Numbered from the stretch's first letter, positions 21,964 through 35,010 are shown. The stretch is 64,000 nt of DNA from Bolinopsis microptera (GCF_026151205.1 NC_087077.1:20147975-20211974), one strand, 5' to 3'. The notes: generated from the sequence alone by a model not told the origin. Program-made: numbers and translations.

Positions 21964-24057
21964 AAGTCGGAACTAAGTCCGATCTAGGCCAGATTTTCCT
22001 TTCCGTATATTCCTGTCTCGCAAGGGACTCGTTTGTCCCAACCTTCTTCATTGACAGACAAATAGCTTCGTGTCGGTCGGCATCGTGTTGCTGTTCCCAT
22101 AAAACTAGATCACTGGCTATAGTAGCTCAAAATGTAGCGTCCCGCAATATTTTCCATTTAACCAATTCTGAACTCCAATTCTAGTTAATTTTAATATATA
22201 TATATCTTATATATAAGATCACAGCAAGTTTAATAAAATTAACGCGTTGCTAAGCGATTTTCTGGATGTGAAAGTGAAATGACCAATGATGAGCTAAATA
22301 TGATTTTTGTCTGGAAAGATTGCCCGTGCAGTCAATTTATTGGAACCCAAGCCCTAATTTTCTGTGGCCCCACAGCTGGCAGTTCCACACGTGTCCGCTC
22401 GTTATCTTCTGATTTTAGGTCTTTAGCTAAATATAATAGGAGAGGTAATTCGATTTTACGACATTACAAAATACAGCTCTGTTCGATCGCAGTTAGGAAA
22501 TGTATTCCAGATATTAATCATCCATAATCATGATATATTTTATGGTTGCTGTTTTATTTGCTTACAATATATTAATTTTGGAGATCAGAATGTTTAACTC
22601 CAACTAACTTGGTGCCTGTTTCATTGCTTATCGACTGTTTAACTATAAGAATTAGCATATGAGCCGGATTCTGGAAATGGGAGTGCAATGACGTGTTTTT
22701 AATAGCAGAGTGGTGCAATAATTCGTAACATTACGACACTGAAGAGTTGGTGGAGCTCCGTTAATGACAGTTGAAATACCTAGAAATACCGTTACTGATT
22801 TGATATCTTTTGAATTTGACGTAAGACTGACTGGTCAAGTTGCGGCCATTGTTACCGTTACCATGGTTACGTCAGACTGACGGGTGAAGTTGCAGCCAGT
22901 GCGGTCAAACCCAACTATTGCTCAATACTCCCGTATCTTGCCGGGTAACGCCCACTTTAGTGCGTAACAAAGTACCAACTTAGCCGAGATCCTCAGAATG
23001 GAAATACCGAGCAGAGTTATATATAGGTTGAATCAGTCGCAACGGGTTAAGTTTTAAGGGTTATCATATTGTTGGAGGAAGCAGTCAGTAACCTTCGCCT
23101 CGCATTTCTTGCAGTCTCTGGAAGGAAGGGGGTGTCTTTTGACTCGCTATCTTTGATCTTGCTGAGGATGAAGGACCCGTATTTTTGACAGAGACCTCAG
23201 TGTGCGTGCTAGTTACCATAGTAACACCACTTGTAGTCAGTGTGCGTGCTGAGATAGAGATTGAGCGAGGTGAGTAGAGAAGCGAGCGAGTTGCCAGATT
23301 ATCTCTGAATTATCCTAGACTAGTTAACAATTTACTAAAATCTCAGACTTTAATCTACGCGAGGAATTATCTGCAAATCTGTTATAATCTTCCAGTTGCA
23401 ACTGTTTCAGCTGGTGTACAACTTTACAACTTGACTGTGAGTATGTGATTGCATATTATGTATCGATCGTAATTCATTATTTCTTAGTTATTTTGATTGC
23501 GTTCTAATCATAGGTTAACGTGTTCGCTGATTCAAAAAAAATTTTAAAAATACCGATGACTTACAGAGATGTGCACGTTTCTGATGACTTACAGCTGTAT
23601 ACGTGCTTTTGCATAGGAAATATTATTAGTTCAAGCTTTTAAAAAGTAATTTCATCTCCAGGTTGATGTGGAATGTGTGTTACTATCAATGATAATGTAA
23701 CGTTCTAACGTTATGAGAGGTAACTGTAAATTACAATTCAGGCTTGATTACTTTTCAGTGCACTTTTTTGATGAGGACCTGTGTAATTCCTAGGGGCACC
23801 TAAAATGTGAAGTATAAAATGTTTGCTTCGTAAAGTATCTTTGTAAATTTTAACATCAATAAATGTGTTAAAAATCACATTTCGTGCGTCATCTACGCGT
23901 TTCAATGAATAAAAGAATAAACATTTTGTTGCCGATATGTGTGTTTGTCAGCTTTGTGATATAGTCTAGAAATTATAGTATCAGCTCTGTCATGGAGACT
24001 AGAAATAGCAGTTGCAGAGTCAACTTATAGCGGCGAGCAGGGTCATAACTTATAATA
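21964..24057. other. Unique intergenic DNA
   Basis: No gene recognised. X-box-like sites occur at about 22855-22868 (GTTACCATGGTTAC) and 23213-23226 (GTTACCATAGTAAC). An 82-codon frame at 22279 has no recognisable domain. Candidate AATAAA signals lie near 23860 and 23907 without an identifiable gene. Confidence 0.4.
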
Positions 24058-24735
24058 ATAGCAGTAACCTTGGTAGCAGTAACCTTGGTAGCAATAACCT
24101 TGGTAGCAGTAACATTGGTAGCGGTAACCTTGGTAGCAGTAACCTTGGTAGCGGTAACCTTGGTAGCGGTAACCTTAGTAGCAGTAACCTTGGTAGCGGT
24201 AACCTTGGTAGCGGTAACCTTGGTAGCAGTAACCTTGGCAGCGGAACCTTGGTAGCAGTAACCTTGGTACCAGTAACCTTGGTAGCAATAACCTTGGTAC
24301 CAGTAACCTTGGTACCAGTAACCTTGGTAGCAGTAACCTTGGTAGCAGTAACCTTGGTAGCAGTAACCTTGGTAGCAGTAACCTTGGTACCAGTAACCTT
24401 GGTAGCAGTAACCTTGGTAGCAGTAACCTTGGTACCAGTAACCTTGGTACCAGTAACCTTGGTACCAGTAACCTTGGTAGCAGTAACCTTGGTACCAGTA
24501 ACCTTGGTAGCAGTAACCTTGGCAGCGGAACCTTGGTAGCAGTAACCTTGGTACCAGTAACCTTGGTAGCAATAACCTTGGTAGCAATAACCTTGGTAAC
24601 GGTAACCTTGGCAGCAGTAACCTTGGTAGCAATAATCTTGGTAGCAGTAACCTTGGCAGCAGTAACCTTGGTAGCAGTAACCTTGGCAGCAGTAACCTTG
24701 GTAGCGGTAACCTTGGTAGCGGTAACCTTCAAGAT
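24058..24735 (+). repeat. 15-bp minisatellite (about 45 units)
   Basis: The unit GTAGCAGTAACCTTG varies as GTACCAGTAACCTTG and GTAGCGGTAACCTTG. Adjacent units form GTAACCTTGGTAGC or GTAACCTTGGTACC, close to an X-box. Unit length is divisible by 3, giving Val-Thr-Leu or Gln-Gly-Tyr style frames on both strands that are not genes. Confidence 0.95.
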
Positions 24736-25477
24736 CAGTAGCAGTATAAACCTTACAGCTGGTAATTTGAGCACAGTTTATGCTGCGGATTGTATTTAGT
24801 GTATTGTCATAGTAAATATTATTTACTAAACCTAATCGACCTTGTTCGCTGTCTCTAGTGGTAGAATACAGGGTTTATTACACTGCAAAGTTATTGTCAC
24901 GCTGCAAAGTTATCTCTGCTAACGGGTCATATTTTTCATTGTACAATAGAAGGCGTACACCTTATAGATCTGTCGTTGGTGGGTATCAGTGGTTAATGGA
25001 TATGATAGTGGGTATTATTATTGTGGGTAATGGGTAATAGTGGGAATTGGGAACTCCCTCCAATTTCCTCCTGTTTGCTACTTTATACTTTTATAAGCGC
25101 CGTGTTTAGAATTTGTTTATTAACTCTACTACTCCGCAAAGCAGATAGTTATTTTCCGTTATGGCTTTATCGTCGTAAAACTGTTAAACGCTCCCTGTAA
25201 ACACTAGACATAGTATTACCGTTACCATGGTTACATACTAAACATATTAAACATAGTATTTCGTTTAGCTAATTTGTCAGTTGCTTTATCGTTTGAAAAT
25301 CCAAATAACGAATAACTAACGAGACAGCAATTTGTACGGTTGTTTAGCTGACATATGACCGGTTATATTTCTATTTCAATTCGATATTAACGCGTGCATT
25401 CAGGAAAACTTACTACTTTCTTTATATTCGATACAAACAGTTATATGTGCTCTAAAATTATTGACTACCCCGTTCTG
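24736..25477. other. Unique DNA, nothing recognised
   Basis: AT-rich. An X-box-like GTTACCATGGTTAC is at about 25221-25234. Confidence 0.35.
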
Positions 25478-26366
25478 CACGCAGTTACTCACTCAAGCAA
25501 GTGACAGTCTGCACGCAGTTACTCACTCAAGCAAGTGACAGTCTGCACACAGTTACTCACTCAAGCAAGGGACAGTCTGCACGCAGTTACTCACTCAAGC
25601 AAGTGACAGTCTGCACGCAGTTACTCACTCAAGCAAGTGACAGTCTGCACGCAGTTACTCACTCAAGCAAGTGACAGTCTGCACGCAGTTACTCACTCAA
25701 GCAAGTGACAGTCTGCACGCAGTTACTCACTCAAGCAAGTGACAGTCTGCACGCAGTTACTCACTCAAGCAAGGGACAGTCTGCACGCAGTTACTCACTC
25801 AAGCAAGGGACAGTCTGCACGCAGTTACTCACTCAAGCAAGTGACAGTCTGCACGCAGTTACTCACTCAAGCAAGTGACAGTCTGCACGCAGTTACTCAC
25901 TCAAGCAAGTGACAGTCTGCACGCAGTTACTCACTCAAGCAAGTGACAGTCTGCACGCAGTAACTCACTCAAGCAAGTGACAGTCTGCACGCAGTAACTC
26001 ACTCAAGCAAGTGACAGTCTGCACGCAGTTACTCACTCAAGCAAGTGACAGTCTGCACGCAGTTACTCACTCAAGCAAGTGACAGTCTGCACGCAGTTAC
26101 TCACTCAAGCAAGTGACAGTCTGCACGCAGTTACTCACTCAAGCAAGTGACAGTCTGCACGCAGTAACTCACTCAAGCAAGTGACAGTCTGCACGCAGTT
26201 ACTCACTCAAGCAAGTGACAGTCTGCACGCAGTAACTCACTCAAGCAAGTGACAGTCTGCACGCAGTTACTCACTCAAGCAAGTGACAGTCTGCACGCAG
26301 TAACTCACTCAAGCAAGTGACAGTCTGCACGCAGTTACTCACTCAAGCAAGGGACAGTCTGCACGC
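25478..26366 (+). repeat. 34-bp minisatellite (about 26 units)
   Basis: The unit is GTCTGCACGCAGTTACTCAC followed by TCAAGCAAGTGACA. Variants are GTTACTC/GTAACTC and AAGTGACA/AAGGGACA. Units follow one another directly with no unique spacers, so this is not CRISPR-like. Confidence 0.95.
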
Positions 26367-26888
26367 TCTGCCGTGTTGTATGTGACCCTCTCAGCTCTTC
26401 GTATGTGACCCGCCCTTGACTCTCTATCCTTCACAATAGCATTGAGCATATATTTCACAAACTGATTGTAACTCATCATTAGTAACTAATCAGATAACCT
26501 AAGTTTTTTAGAGCGCACCGAGAAGCTACAAGAACAGAGCTTGTTGTACTTGTACACAGGTAAGAAGGATGAGTGTCATTATAATGAAATCAGATACCTC
26601 ACTTTGACCTCTACTTTTTAGTTAGATACCTCACTAGTAGAGACGAAGGTAAATACTCCTTCGTAAATACTCCCAGGCAATAGTTAGGTACCTGCCGTGT
26701 CTTCGTGCTATCCTCAATCCTCATGTATATCATCCTCATTATATCGATCAGTACATTTATGCTAGACTATTTTCTGTAGAGTGTTTTTACTGTACTACAT
26801 TATAACAGACTGTATTATAGTAAACTTGGTTTGTTGATGACCCGAATACTTTCTACTAGCCAACTGTAACCGTAATTCAATACAGTTC
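26367..26888. other. Unique DNA, nothing recognised
   Basis: A short GTATGTGACCC duplication near 26379-26410. No gene. Confidence 0.35.
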
Positions 26889-27135
26889 AGACAACTTCTA
26901 GAACCACGGGACGCTACCAGTACCTCACGACGACACGACAGACAACTTTTAGAACCACGGGACGCTACCAGTACCTCACGACGACACGACAGACAACTTC
27001 TAGAACCACGGGACACTACCAGTACCTCACGACGACACGACAGACAACTTCTAGAACCACGGGACGCTACCAGTACCTCACGACGACACGACAGACAACT
27101 TCTAGAACCACGGGACGCTACCAGTACCTCCGCTC
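26889..27135 (+). repeat. 51-bp minisatellite (about 5 units)
   Basis: The unit contains ACAACTTCTAGAACCACGGG and ACGCTACCAGTACCTCACGA. Spacing is 51 bp (26891 to 26942). The last unit is truncated. Confidence 0.9.
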
Positions 27136-27251
27136 ACAACCGAGCTTTGTAGAGAGGAGTATACTGTATCTGACTGAATGATCTAGTTTTAATTTGAACC
27201 TAACTTCTGGCTTATACCTGTCATTTCAGGATCACAATCAGTTGACGTAAC

Positions 27252-27352
27252 GTTGCCTAGCAACATTTATATCTTGTAACTTATTAGTACTCAGTAACTG
27301 TTACCTAGCAACATTTATGTTTCGTTACCTATCAGCCCCGTTACCTAGCAAT
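27252..27352. promoter_or_regulatory. Three X-box sites in 100 bp
   Basis: GTTGCCTAGCAAC (27252-27264), GTTACCTAGCAAC (27300-27312) and GTTACCTAGCAAT (27340-27352). The first two fit GTNRCC-N-RGYAAC perfectly. They are not part of a regular array. The surrounding 27136-27480 is otherwise plain. Confidence 0.4.
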
Positions 27353-27498
27353 ATCCCTCGTAATTACTCAGTAATCTTGCAACACATCGAACCAAGTAAT
27401 CTTGCAACACATCGAAATGATTACACCTTTTTGAAATTTAGTTGTAACCGCGATTTGTTTTAATTTTCAGTTCTGTGAAAATACACTCTACAGCACAA

Positions 27499-27620
27499 GG
27501 ACACAAAATTTCGCGATTATTTAGGCCAAAAATTGCACCGCGACAAGCCAAACTAGGCAAAATCGCGGCGAAAATCTCGAAAATCTCGAAAATCTCGGCG
27601 AATTTGCACAACTTTCCACG
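27499..27620 (-). mobile_element. Possible diverged relative of the 149-bp hAT MITE
   Basis: GACACAAAATTTCGCGATTA, then TTTAGGCCAAAAATTG and several CGCG-containing blocks, resemble the MITE at 60084 (GGATTTCGCGATTATTTTGG). I cannot define its right end or a target duplication. Confidence 0.4.
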
Positions 27621-28674
27621 GTTTTTCAAGTGAACAAGTTGTTCTTAGGCACGTGGTTACGTGGTTCTGGAACAAGTAGTCCTATAGCATATTATCATTA
27701 TGGTCATCGGACAGAATGAGGTTTAAATCACTTAACACCTTTAATTCTTTTAATTCTATCGAGTGGTGGTCAAATTTTGCAGCTCAGTGGCTTTTTGTGG
27801 GCGACTTAGAGGTGGCGGCATGTTGCCAGCATTGTGGCATCCTTTGTATAGGTTTTTCACTATCACTATGTTCGTAGAAATATTTCCTTTACTCTCATGC
27901 GTTTTTGTCCATATTGTGTTCGCAAAGGTATGTTACTTACTTTGGTTTACTTTTGTGTGCTTCATAAAATTCTCTATCGGGTCATCAGAGTTGCTGACCA
28001 CCCGGACAGCGAGATCGCTGCCTTTATTCCACTCAAGTCCAGTAACGAGTTTCCATTTCGGCCACCTCACAACTGTGACAGCAACCTCACAACCGTAATG
28101 ACCACCTCACAACATTAACTGAGCTCTCTGCTGCAGCAAACTCTTAGTCTTACTGGCTTACTCGATATTTTGCTTTTGCATTCCTTCAATACTCATATTC
28201 AGTGCTATGAATATCCATTACTTAATTGAATGTTGCCACTAAAAATGGTTTATTAGAGTAAAAGAATGCGTACAACTACAAGTGGAAGTTTCCAGTCAGC
28301 AGGAATTAAAGCCACCGAGTCCTGGCCAGCCGGAGCTCATTTCTTTAATTTATCCAATCAATTATCATTTCAACAACTCTACTCTTCTAGGCTGACAAGC
28401 CTAATGTATGTGCTGTGAATGGTTTATTGTTTGACACGAAAACTGCGCTCTATGCATCTGGTTTAAAATCAGCTTGCACATGAACGGCTCTGTTTAGAAA
28501 TCTGCATCTCAGAGTTGCTCTGTCTTCGTTAACATCAGTTAGAGTTGTGTGTCTGGAGAGGGGTGGTTCTTAGAGTTTAAAAAAAAAAGAGAGGTTGGGC
28601 CAAGATAGCCCACGAAAGGATAGCATTGAGATGCTCTGCCTACCTCTGGGGTGTGGCAACCCTGGGGAAGGTTG
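27621..28674. other. Unique DNA, nothing recognised
   Basis: A 111-codon frame at 27763-28098 has no convincing start or domain. Shorter frames look random. An A10 tract lies near 28580. Confidence 0.35.
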
Positions 28675-31035
28675 GAGTGGGGTGGTTGTGAGCCTGGAGA
28701 GGGGTGGTTGTGAGCCTGGAGAGGGATGGTTGTAAGCCTGGAGAGGGGTGGTTGTGAGCCTGGAGAGGGGTGGTTGTGAGCCTGGAGTGGGGTGGTTGTG
28801 TGTCTGGAGAGAGGTGGTTGTAAGCCTGGAGAGGGATGGTTGTAAGCCTGGAGAGGGGTGGTTGTGAGCCTGGAGAGGGGTGGTTGTGAGCCTGGAGTGG
28901 GGTGGTTGTGAGCCTGGAGAGGGGTGGTTGTGAGCCTGGAGAGGGGTGGTTGTAAGCCTGGAGAGGGATGGTTGTAAGCCTGGAGAGGGGTGGTTGTGTG
29001 TCTGGAGAGAGGTGGTTGTAAGCCTGGAGAGGGTTAGTTGTGAGCCTGGAGAGGGGTAATTGTAAGACTGGAGAGGGGTAATTGTAAGACTGGAGAGGGG
29101 TGGTTGTGAGCCTGGAGAGGGGTGGTTGTGAGCCTGGAGAGTGGTGGCTGTGAGCCTGGAGAGGGATGGTTGTGAGCCTGGAGAGGGGTGGTTGTGAGCC
29201 TGGAGAGGGGTGGTTGTAAGCCTGGAGAGGGGTGGTTGTAAGCCTGGAGAGGGATGGTTGTGAGCCTGGAGAGGGATGATTGTAAGCCTGGAGAGGGGTG
29301 GTTGTGAGCCTGGAGAGGGGTGGTTGTAAGCCTGGAGAGGGGTGGTTGTGAGCCTGGAGAGGGATGGTTGTTAGCCTGGAGAGGGATGGTTGTGAGCCTG
29401 GAGAGGGGTGGTTGTAAGCCTGGAGAGGGGTGGTTGTGAGCCTGGAGAGGGGTGGTTGTGAGCCTGGAGAGGGGTGGTTGTAAGCCTGGAGAGGGGTGGT
29501 TGTGAGCCTGGAGAGGGATGGTTGTGAGCCTGGAGAGGGGTGGTTGTGAGCCTGGAGAGGGGTGGTTGTGAGCCTGGAGAGGGGTGGTTGTAAGCCTGGA
29601 GAGGGGTGGTTGTGAGCCTGGAGAGGGGTGGTTGTAAGCCTGGAGAGGGGTGGTTGTGAGCCTGGAGAGGGATGGTTGTTAGCCTGGAGAGGGGTGGTTG
29701 TAAGCCTGTAGAGGGGTGGTTGTGAGCCTGGAGAAGGATGGTTGTGAGCCTGGAGAGGGGTGGTTGTGAGCCTGGAGAAGGATGGTTGTGAGCCTGGAGA
29801 GGGGTGGTTGTAAGACTAGAGAGGGGTGGTTGTAAGCATGGAGAGGGGTGGTTGTGAGCCTGGAGAGGGGTGATTGTGAGCCTGGAGAGGGATGGTTGTA
29901 AGCCTGGAGAGGGGTGGTTGTGAGCCTGGAGAGGGGTGGTTGTAAGCCTGGAGAGGGGTGGTTGTAAGCATGGAGAGGGATGGTTGTGAGCATGGAGAGG
30001 GATGATTGTAAGCATGGAGAGGGGTGGTTGTAAGCCCGGAGAGGGGTGGTTGTGAGCCTGGAGAGGGATGGTTGTGAGCCTGGAGAGGGATGGTTGTTAG
30101 CCTGGAGAGGGATGGTTGTGAGCCTGGAGAGGGGTGGTTGTAAGCCTGGAGAGGGGTGGTTGTAAGCCTGGAGAGGGATGGTTGTGAGCCTGGAGAGGGA
30201 TGGTTGTAAGCCTGGAGAGGGGTGGTTGTGAGCCTGGAGAGGGGTGGTTGTAAGCCTGGAGAGGGGTGGTTGTGAGCCTGGAGAGGGATGGTTGTTAGCC
30301 TGGAGAGGGATGGTTGTGAGCCTGGAGAGGGGTGGTTGTAAGCCTGGAGAGGGGTGGTTGTGAGCCTGGAGAGGGGTGGTTGTGAGACTGGAGAGGGGTG
30401 GTTGTAAGCCTGGAGAGGGGTGGTTGTGAGCCTGGAGAGGGATGGTTGTAAGCCTGGAGAGGGTGGTTGTGAGCCTGGAGAGGGGTGGTTGTGAGACTGG
30501 AGAGGGGTGGTTGTAAGCCTGGAGAGGGGTGGTTGTGAGACTGGAGAGGGGTGGTTGTAAGCCTGGAGAGGGGTGGTTGTGAGCCTGGAGAGGGATGGTT
30601 GTTAGCCTGGAGAGGGGTGGTTGTAAGCCTGTAGAGGGGTGGTTGTGAGCCTGGAGAAGGATGGTTGTGAGCCTGGAGAGGGGTGGTTGTGAGCCTGGAG
30701 AAGGATGGTTGTGAGCCTGGAGAGGGGTGGTTGTAAGACTAGAGAGGGGTGGTTGTAAGCATGGAGAGGGGTGGTTGTGAGCCTGGAGAGGGGTGATTGT
30801 GAGCCTGGAGAGGGATGGTTGTAAGCCTGGAGAGGGGTGGTTGTGAGCCTGGAGAGGGGTGGTTGTAAGCCTGGAGAGGGGTGGTTGTAAGCATGGAGAG
30901 GGATGGTTGTGAGCATGGAGAGGGATGATTGTAAGCATGGAGAGGGGTGGTTGTAAGCCCGGAGAGGGGTGGTTGTGAGCCTGGAGAGGGATGGTTGTGA
31001 GCCTGGAGAGGGATGGTTGTTAGCCTGGAGAGGGT
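28675..31035 (+). repeat. 22-bp minisatellite (over 100 units) with 0.92-kb duplication
   Basis: The unit is GTGAGCCTGGAGAGGGGTGG plus TT, varying at TGAG/TAAG and GGGG/GGGA. The variant order from about 29670 to 30110 recurs at about 30593-31033, a shift of about 923 bp (42 units, one with a base deleted). Frames of 200-400 codons on the minus strand are repeat artefacts. Confidence 0.95.
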
Positions 31036-31544
31036 GCCATATTCCAGTAACTTGGTTGTATTATTTTAGTTCTCGGTATAATATTTCCATACGATTAAGC
31101 GACAGTCTTGTTTATATATTAACCTTTATTATATATGATAACCTAAGTCTAAGTCCGATTAGGATCACTTCCTTTATATTTTCTATTAAAATTCAATTAT
31201 CACTGCCCAGCAGTGCAGAAATAATATTTACGTACTGGAGATCGCATTTCTAGCACTTGTGTAGTTTACTGTGGATTGTTACCATAACTTGCGAGCGGGG
31301 ACGAGCGTCTCCTGTGTTAGAAGTTTCTTTATTTAAATAAATATAAAACGGGAGAAACCAAATAAGGATTGTCAGTTTGAAATGTATAGCTTGCTTTTGT
31401 TACATTTTGCTACAATTAATAAAAGCTCGCGAGTCTTAGGAGAGATGTTTCTTAGAATCTGTTTCAAAGTTCACAATAGAAAACTTTTAGTTGTCAGCAC
31501 TTCGCTGGAACAGGTTCCCGGCTCGTGCTACTCAGATTGGTAAG
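31036..31544. other. Unique AT-rich DNA
   Basis: No gene or element recognised. Confidence 0.35.
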
Positions 31545-31755
31545 TAGCCAACAGCTTCTTAGTAACCGTTACCTAGCCAACTAGCTGCTACTTAGTAACT
31601 GTTACCTAGCCAACTAGCTGCTACTTAGTAACTGTTACCTAGCCAACTAGCTGCTACTTAGTAACTGTTACCTAGCCAACTAGCTGCTACTTAGTAACTG
31701 TTACCTAGCCAACTAGCTGCTACTTAGTAACCGTTACCTAGCCAACTAGCTGCGC
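31545..31755 (+). repeat. 33-bp minisatellite (about 6 units)
   Basis: The unit is AGTAACTGTTACCTAGCCAA followed by CTAGCTGCTACTT. GTTACCTAGCCAAC is one base longer than a normal X-box. Confidence 0.9.
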
Positions 31756-32957
31756 ATTTCTCCAACTCAGTCAGCTAGCCTGATTCTAGTAGTTTCGCCC
31801 AATTCTTAACTGTCAGCACTTGAAAATCCATGAAATGTGCTCGATAATTCACTATATATTTATAGTGAGCGAAGTTAGTAGCTATTATTAGCGTCTTGGT
31901 ACTGCCCTCGCAGATTCGTTTGTTTTTTGAGTTATAACTAGATACTTGTTTAGTTTTCACTTGTTTAGTTTCACTATATTGTTTAGATTCCTTCAAACTT
32001 AATCGTGGTTCTCGTACTAATTCCTGAATAGATGCAACAATTCGTACTGTTAAGCTATTAGTAGCAGTAACCATGGTAACCAAGCTATTATTAGCATATG
32101 AAGCACGGAATAATCAGAAAAGACACAAAAAACTTGCATTTTCGGTGGTGTAAATCAGCATTTATTAAACTTCAAAGTAAACAGTAAATTACCCTCTGTA
32201 AAGTACTCAACACCTGAGTTTTCTACAAGTTTCACGGCTTCTCCCCCGATAGAATGCAAGTAGTTTACCTGTGAGGGCAGCCTAGTGCTCCAGTTTTACT
32301 TCATCTTCCACAGTCTGGACAATATCGCTGGCTACTCGGCTTAAGTAACCGTTACTTAGTAACCGTTACTTAGTTAATACTGGCTACCCTGCTTTCATCA
32401 CATTACAGTTAAAGTTACGAACCCTTTCGTAACGCTTCGATCAGAGGATCAGGTAACCTTCCCGAGCTTTCAGCAGTTTCAAAATCACGCCAATACGCCA
32501 GTCTTTTGGATCACTATCGTGGATTTCACACCGCGGTATAACCTTATTTGAGCACAGAACTTGGTTTTCGACACGTCACAACTTTACTGAGTGACGTCAC
32601 AGAAGGTGGAATATTAGGTGTCGTCATGGCAACGTGGTATATGTTCACACCTTGTAGTTTAGTTTTCAGAGAAACGTACGTACTTGTGTCGTCATGGCAA
32701 CAGACGGACTTACTGTCGTACTTACAACTCGCAACTTCGTAAAAAGTACTCAGATTTTTACTCAACAGTCGGTTTAGACTGCGTGAACTGTGACGTATAC
32801 AAATGTTTACCTATTATTTACAAAGCTATGTTTGGTCACTTGTTTTGTGTTATTTGTTTCAAACTGTACAACTACATTTAATAAATTTTGTAAATGTGTA
32901 TGATTGTTTTTGTACGATTTTTCCCGGAACTGCCCAACTGATACTCTGACTAAACTG
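31756..32957. other. Unique DNA with X-box-like sites
   Basis: GTAACCATGGTAAC at about 32067-32080, and CGTCATGGCAAC twice, near 32623 and 32690. No gene is supported; short frames here lack domains. Confidence 0.4.
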
Positions 32958-33497
32958 TGAGTTGTAGCTAGTTACTTAGTAACCGTTACTTAGCAACACC
33001 ACTACAGTTACTTAGCAACAGTCAACACCACTACAGTTACTTAGTAACCGTTACTTAGCAACACCACTACAGCTACTTAGTAACCGTTACTTAGCAACAC
33101 CACTACAGCTACTTAGTAACCGTTACTTAGCAACACCACTACAGTTACATAGTAACCGTTACTTAGCAACACCACTACAGTTACTTAGTAACCGTTACTT
33201 AGCAACACCACTATAGTTACTTAGTAACCGTTACTAAGCAACACCACTACAGTTACTTAGTAACCGTTACTTAGCAACACCACTACAGTTACTTAGTAAC
33301 CGTTACTTAGCAACACCACTACAGCTACTTAGTAACCGTTACTTAGCAACACCACTACAGTTACTTAGTAACCGTTACTTAGCAACACCACTACAGTTAC
33401 TTAGTAACCGTTACTTAGCAACACCACTACAGCTACTTAGTAACCGTTACTTAGCAACACCACTACAGTTACTTAGTAACCGTTACTTACAGTTACT
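32958..33497 (+). repeat. 36-bp minisatellite, + orientation (about 15 units)
   Basis: The unit is AGTAACCGTTACTTAGCAAC followed by ACCACTACAGTTACTT. It contains GTTACTTAGCAAC, an X-box variant. The reverse complement of this unit forms the array at 40516-40790. Confidence 0.95.
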
Positions 33498-33817
33498 ACA
33501 GTTTACTATGCTTATATGAGCGGTGCTATCATCTGTGTGTTTATTGAGGTTTTTGCATGTTTTACTCAATACTGTGTGATATATCTGTGGCTGCTCATTA
33601 TTGATTATTTATATACTTGTTCATTATTTGCATTTAGTTTGTTTTATTCCATTGTGATCTCGGTGGCGCCCAAAGAGCTGTTAGTTATTGCTGTCATGGC
33701 AACACCACTACAGTTACTCATCACGAGTCTGTTTAGTTAGCAGGTTAGCTTTGTTTTTAGATTTGCAATGATTTACTACTTGATACTCTACCTGTCAATA
33801 CGTACTATTATCACTCC
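33498..33817. other. Short unique spacer
   Basis: A 74-codon frame (33516-33740) is hydrophobic and lacks a credible start. Nothing else is recognised. Confidence 0.3.
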
Positions 33818-34212
33818 ATAGTCTAGATTCTACTACTACTGTAGTCTATAGTCTAGATTATAGTCTAGATTCTACTACTACTGTAGTCTATAGTCTAGAT
33901 TATAGTATAGATTCTACTACTACTGTAGTCTATAGTCTAGATTATAGTCTAGATTTTACTACTACTGTAGTCTATTATAGTCTAGATTATAGTCTAGATT
34001 ATAGTCTAGATTTTACTACTACTGTAGTCTATAGTCTAGATTATAGTATAGATTCTACTACTACTGTAGTCTACAGTCTAGATTATAGTCTAGATTCTAC
34101 TACTACTGTAGTCTATAGTCTTGATTATAGTATAGATTATAGTCTAGATTATCACTCCATAGTCTAGATTACTACTAGATCTACTACTGTAGTCTATAGT
34201 CTAGATTATAGT
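33818..34212 (+). repeat. Irregular TAGTCTAGATTATAG minisatellite
   Basis: Units of about 40-60 bp mix TCTACTACTACTGTAGTCTA with variable runs of TAGTCTAGATTA. TCTAGA and CTACTGTAG are palindromic, so strands can fold back. Confidence 0.85.
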
Positions 34213-34245
34213 CTAGCTATCATCATATCTACCAAGCAGAGACTA

Positions 34246-34400
34246 GAGGGTGTTTCAAAAGTCTTGTAAAATTGTAAGGATTTATTTGTTGAATAACTTT
34301 TTAATCATTTGTCTAAACTTGATTCTGTAAAAAGTTATTGTTATTTCTAAGCTTCTTAAGGTTTAGTGGCGACTTCTGGATTTCGTACGTTGCCATGGCC
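34246..34400 (+). mobile_element. Terminal fragment of a TA-flanked repeat (copy 1)
   Basis: Starts GAGGGTGTTTCAAAAGTCTT directly after TA (34244-34245). About 150 bp is similar, though diverged, to 58953-59094 in reverse orientation, sharing TTGAATAACTTTTTAATC and TTTAGTGGCGA-like blocks. TA plus this style of terminus suggests Tc1/mariner; the transposase is absent. Confidence 0.5.
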
Positions 34401-35010
34401 ACCATAGCAACCATATCAACCAGAATCAGTCCCCTAGCAACGGAGCTAAAATGTAGTTGCTTGTGTTCACCATAGCAACCATATCAACCAGAATCAGTCC
34501 CCTAGCAACGGAGCTAAAATGTAGTTGCTTGTGTTCACCATAGCAACCATATCAACCAGAATCAGTCCCCTAGCAACGGAGCTAAAATGTAGTTGCTTGT
34601 GTTCACCATAGCAACCATACCAACCAGAATCAGTCCCCTAGCAACGGAGCTAAAATGTAGTTGCTTGTGTTCACCATAGCAACCATATCAACCAGAATCA
34701 GTCCCCTAGCAACGGAGCTAAAATGTAGTTGCTTGTGTTCACCATAGCAACCATATCAACCAGAATCAGTCCCCTAGCAACGGAGCTAAAATGTAGTTGC
34801 TTGTGTTCACCATAGCAACCATATCAACCAGAATCAGTCCCCTAGCAACGGAGCTAAAATGTAGTTGCTTGTGTTCACCATAGCAACCATATCAACCAGA
34901 ATCAGTCCCCTAGCAACGGAGCTAAAATGTAGTTGCTTGTGTTTACCATAGCAACCATATCAACCAGATCAGTCCCCTAGCAACGGAGCTAAAATGTAGT
35001 TGCTTGTGTT
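34396..35010 (+). repeat. 68-bp minisatellite (9 units)
   Basis: The unit includes CACCATAGCAACCATATCAA, CCAGAATCAGTCCCCTAGCA and ACGGAGCTAAAATGTAGTTG. Units are almost identical. CCCCTAGCAAC and CCATAGCAACC are X-box half-site relatives. Confidence 0.95.

Noticed and set aside
25478-26366. CRISPR-like array
   Set aside because: The 34-bp units abut directly with no unique spacers, and the context is eukaryotic.
27763-28098. 111-codon hydrophobic frame
   Set aside because: It lacks a convincing start, a domain or splice signals; consistent with chance.
29679-30938. 419-codon proline/leucine-rich minus-strand frame
   Set aside because: Translation of a 22-bp minisatellite; the repeated peptide follows from the unit, with no domain or splice context.
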